A stretch of 8,222 nt of DNA, from contig NHIT01000011.1 in NCBI GenBank assembly GCA_002171925.1, positions 48,628 through 56,849 of the forward strand, in the 5' to 3' direction. Positions 7,232 through 8,222 of this stretch are shown here, one piece after another. The notes beneath the pieces are model-generated. The model had not been told where the DNA came from. It worked only from the letters and a program-made list of their open reading frames with translations, and searched no databases. Made by a program: the position numbers and the translations under genes. Position 1 is the first letter of the stretch; every line of letters starts with the position of its first letter. This DNA is from Candidatus Pelagibacter sp. TMED196 (GTDB lineage Bacteria > Pseudomonadota > Alphaproteobacteria > Pelagibacterales > Pelagibacteraceae).

Positions 7232-7699
7232 TTACCATCTAAAATGAGCAAAAGCTTTGTTTGACTCTGCCATTTTATGTGTGTCCTCTCTTTTTTTTAC
7301 TGCTGATCCTTTATTTTGAGATGCATCCATTATTTCGTAAAATAATTTTTCAGCCATAGTTTTATTTTTTCTTTTTCTCGATGCAGCTAATAACCATCTA
7401 AGGGCTAAGGCTTGAGATCTGTTTGATTTAACTTCAACTGGAACTTGATATGTTGCACCTCCAACCCTTCGTGATCTAACTTCAAGATTGGGTCTAACAT
7501 TTCCAATAGCTGAATTAAAAACTTTAAGCGGGTCTTGATTTTTGGTTTTCATTTTTTCCAAAGCTGAATATAATATTTTTTCTGCTGTTGATCTTTTGCC
7601 GTCATACATTATTGAATTAATAAATTTTGAAATTACCTCAGATTGATATTTTGGATCTGGATAACTTTTTCTTTTAGGAGCTTTTCTTTTTCTAGACAT
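7232..7699 (-). CDS. rpsG: 30S ribosomal protein S7 (uS7)
   Basis: S7 is the primary binder that nucleates assembly of the 30S head and lines the E-site mRNA exit. The 155-residue length is normal. It starts [20 protein letters not shown], with the usual basic N-terminal arm. [20 protein letters not shown] (about 22-41) and the beta-hairpin region [20 protein letters not shown] (about 68-87) are diagnostic. The C-terminal helical part has [22 protein letters not shown] sequence ([18 protein letters not shown], about 135-152). In E. coli S7 represses translation by binding the roughly 100-nt rpsL-rpsG spacer. Here that spacer is 8 nt, so this site cannot exist in the same place. The sequence before the ATG (AATTTTAAAT) contains no Shine-Dalgarno element, which implies translational coupling to rpsL. 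Confidence 0.98.
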   Translation of the reverse strand: MSRKRKAPKRKSYPDPKYQSEVISKFINSIMYDGKRSTAEKILYSALEKMKTKNQDPLKVFNSAIGNVRPNLEVRSRRVGGATYQVPVEVKSNRSQALALRWLLAASRKRKNKTMAEKLFYEIMDASQNKGSAVKKREDTHKMAESNKAFAHFRW

Positions 7700-7707
7700 A
7701 TTTAAAA

Positions 7708-8079
7708 TTATTTAGGTTTTTTTGCACCATACAATGAACGTCTTTTTCTTCTTGCTGTTACACCTTGTGCATCAAGATTTCCACGAAGTATGTGATATCT
7801 TACACCAGGTAAATCTTTAACTCTTCCGCCTCTAATCAAAACAACTGAATGTTCTTGTAAATTATGACCCTCACCAGGAATATAAGCTGTTACTTCAAAA
7901 CCGTTTGATAATCTTACTCGAGCAACTTTTCTAAGTGCTGAATTCGGTTTCTTGGGTGTCGTTGTGTAAACTTTAATACACACCCCTCTTTTAATTGGTT
8001 GTTTTTCAAGGGCCGGCACCTTATTTCTAGACAAAGGTTTTACTCTAGGTTTTCGCAATAATTGACTTATAGTTGGCAT
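7708..8079 (-). CDS. rpsL: 30S ribosomal protein S12 (uS12)
   Basis: S12 sits at the 30S decoding centre and controls accuracy. The 123-residue length is standard. It begins [20 protein letters not shown], which fixes the start. [19 protein letters not shown] (about 39-57) carries Lys43, and [17 protein letters not shown] (about 84-100) carries Lys88 and Asp89. Lys43 and Lys88 are the residues whose substitution gives streptomycin resistance in other bacteria, so the sequence is of the ordinary sensitive type at those positions. Asp89 is the site of methylthiolation in E. coli. The C terminus [11 protein letters not shown] is typical. The gene is the first of the operon, and the preceding 20 nt are almost pure A/T with no Shine-Dalgarno sequence. 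The upstream leader contains a long imperfect hairpin. Confidence 0.98.
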   Translation of the reverse strand: MPTISQLLRKPRVKPLSRNKVPALEKQPIKRGVCIKVYTTTPKKPNSALRKVARVRLSNGFEVTAYIPGEGHNLQEHSVVLIRGGRVKDLPGVRYHILRGNLDAQGVTARRKRRSLYGAKKPK

Positions 8080-8131
8080 AATTTTTTAAAATTTATTAAT
8101 TAAGATAGAAAATAAGGCAGGACAATCTCTC
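8080..8131 (-). other. AT-rich unstructured leader before rpsL
   Basis: These 52 nt separate the hairpin from the rpsL ATG. On the minus strand they begin GAGAGATTGTCCTGCC and become almost pure A/T, including TTAATTAA and TTTAAAAAAT just before the start. I see no Shine-Dalgarno sequence near the ATG. The only purine-rich element, GGAGAGA (8126-8132), is about 46 nt too far upstream. A low-structure A/U-rich initiation region could allow ribosome binding without an anti-Shine-Dalgarno contact (inference). Confidence 0.45.
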
Positions 8132-8188
8132 CAATTTTCAGTTATGGTTTAAGGTCACAAAAACCTTACTTTATAACTATCAAAATTG
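8132..8188 (-). promoter_or_regulatory. long imperfect hairpin in the rpsL operon leader
   Basis: Read on the minus strand, three perfect stems are nested in order. CAATTTT (8182-8188) pairs with AAAATTG (8132-8138). AGTTAT (8173-8178) pairs with ATAACT (8140-8145). TAAGGT (8163-8168) pairs with ACCTTA (8150-8155). They are separated by a 3x1 internal loop and a symmetric 4x4 internal loop (AAAG/AACC), and closed by a seven-base loop TTTTGTG. A competing pairing, GGTTT (8161-8165) with AAACC (8146-8150), would exclude the inner stem. The structure begins near a possible promoter start and ends 52 nt before the rpsL ATG. It has no U-run after it, so it is not an ordinary terminator. A ribosomal-protein-binding or mRNA-stabilising leader is the likeliest role (inference). 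Confidence 0.6.
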
Positions 8189-8192
8189 CGCT

Positions 8193-8220
8193 AAACTAAC
8201 ATTGAAGTGTGAAAAGTCAA
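8193..8220 (-). promoter_or_regulatory. possible sigma70-type promoter for the operon
   Basis: TTGACT (8215-8220) matches five of six bases of the -35 consensus. Sixteen bases downstream is TAGTTT (8193-8198), a poor -10 element (three of six). A start about 7 nt later would fall at the base of the leader hairpin, which is why this candidate is preferred. A better -10-like TATAAA (8170-8175) lies inside the hairpin but has no convincing -35 upstream. The window ends two bases beyond the -35, so transcription from a gene further upstream cannot be excluded. Confidence 0.3.
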
Positions 8221-8222
8221 TG

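Noticed and set aside
8096..8125. Short leader peptide starting at a TTG (8123-8125) after GGAGAGA
   Set aside because: The spacing from the purine element to the TTG is too short and the nine-codon product has no attenuation-like codon run.
8170..8175. TATAAA as the main -10 element of the operon
   Set aside because: It matches five of six consensus bases, but no -35-like sequence lies 16-18 nt upstream, and a start there would cut away the 5' arm of the hairpin. It is kept only as an alternative.
8132..8188. Leader hairpin read as a transcription terminator of an upstream gene
   Set aside because: The stems are AT-rich and no U-run follows on either strand, so it does not fit an intrinsic terminator.
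8180..8221. Possible C-terminal end of an upstream gene (13 sense codons then TGA on the minus strand)
   Set aside because: Thirteen open codons are expected by chance and do not match an rpoC-like C terminus that I can recognise. The stretch overlaps the promoter candidate and the hairpin base.

Overview
The window is one continuous bacterial ribosomal-protein and translation-factor operon. It is read entirely on the minus strand, from about position 8190 down past position 1. In transcription order the genes are rpsL, rpsG, fusA, rpsJ, rplC, rplD, rplW, rplB, rpsS, rplV, rpsC, rplP, rpmC, rpsQ and the first 25 codons of rplN, which runs off the left edge. This is the classical str operon (S12, S7, EF-G) joined directly to the S10 operon, with the spc operon (L14 onward) beginning at the left edge. 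Every gene is identified from conserved protein motifs and from its place in a well-known gene order.

The DNA is very AT-rich, intergenic gaps are 0-8 nt, and many neighbours overlap. The S12, EF-G and L3 sequences look alphaproteobacterial. Together with the streamlining, this suggests a SAR11/Pelagibacter-like marine alphaproteobacterium. The assignment is inferred from protein character and compactness, not from a database match.

Right edge (8080-8222): the only non-coding stretch, 143 nt upstream of rpsL. It holds a possible promoter and a 57-nt, three-stem imperfect hairpin (8132-8188), then 52 nt of AT-rich, apparently unstructured leader. Middle (4840-8079): S12, S7, EF-G and S10, with no tuf gene between fusA and rpsJ. 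Left half (1-4837): L3, L4, L23, L2, S19, L22, S3, L16, L29, S17 and partial L14.

The gene products work together in translation. Most are structural proteins of the 30S decoding region (S12, S7, S19, S3, S10, S17) or of the 50S peptidyl-transferase and exit-tunnel region (L2, L3, L4, L22, L23, L16, L29, L14). EF-G is the translocase.

No wholly new system is present. The points worth a second look are the leader hairpin, a 40-residue low-complexity and relatively GC-rich C-terminal tail on S19 inserted at the rpsS-rplV junction, the loss of tuf and of the spaces that hold the E. coli S7 and L4 regulatory sites, and the scarcity of good Shine-Dalgarno sequences.
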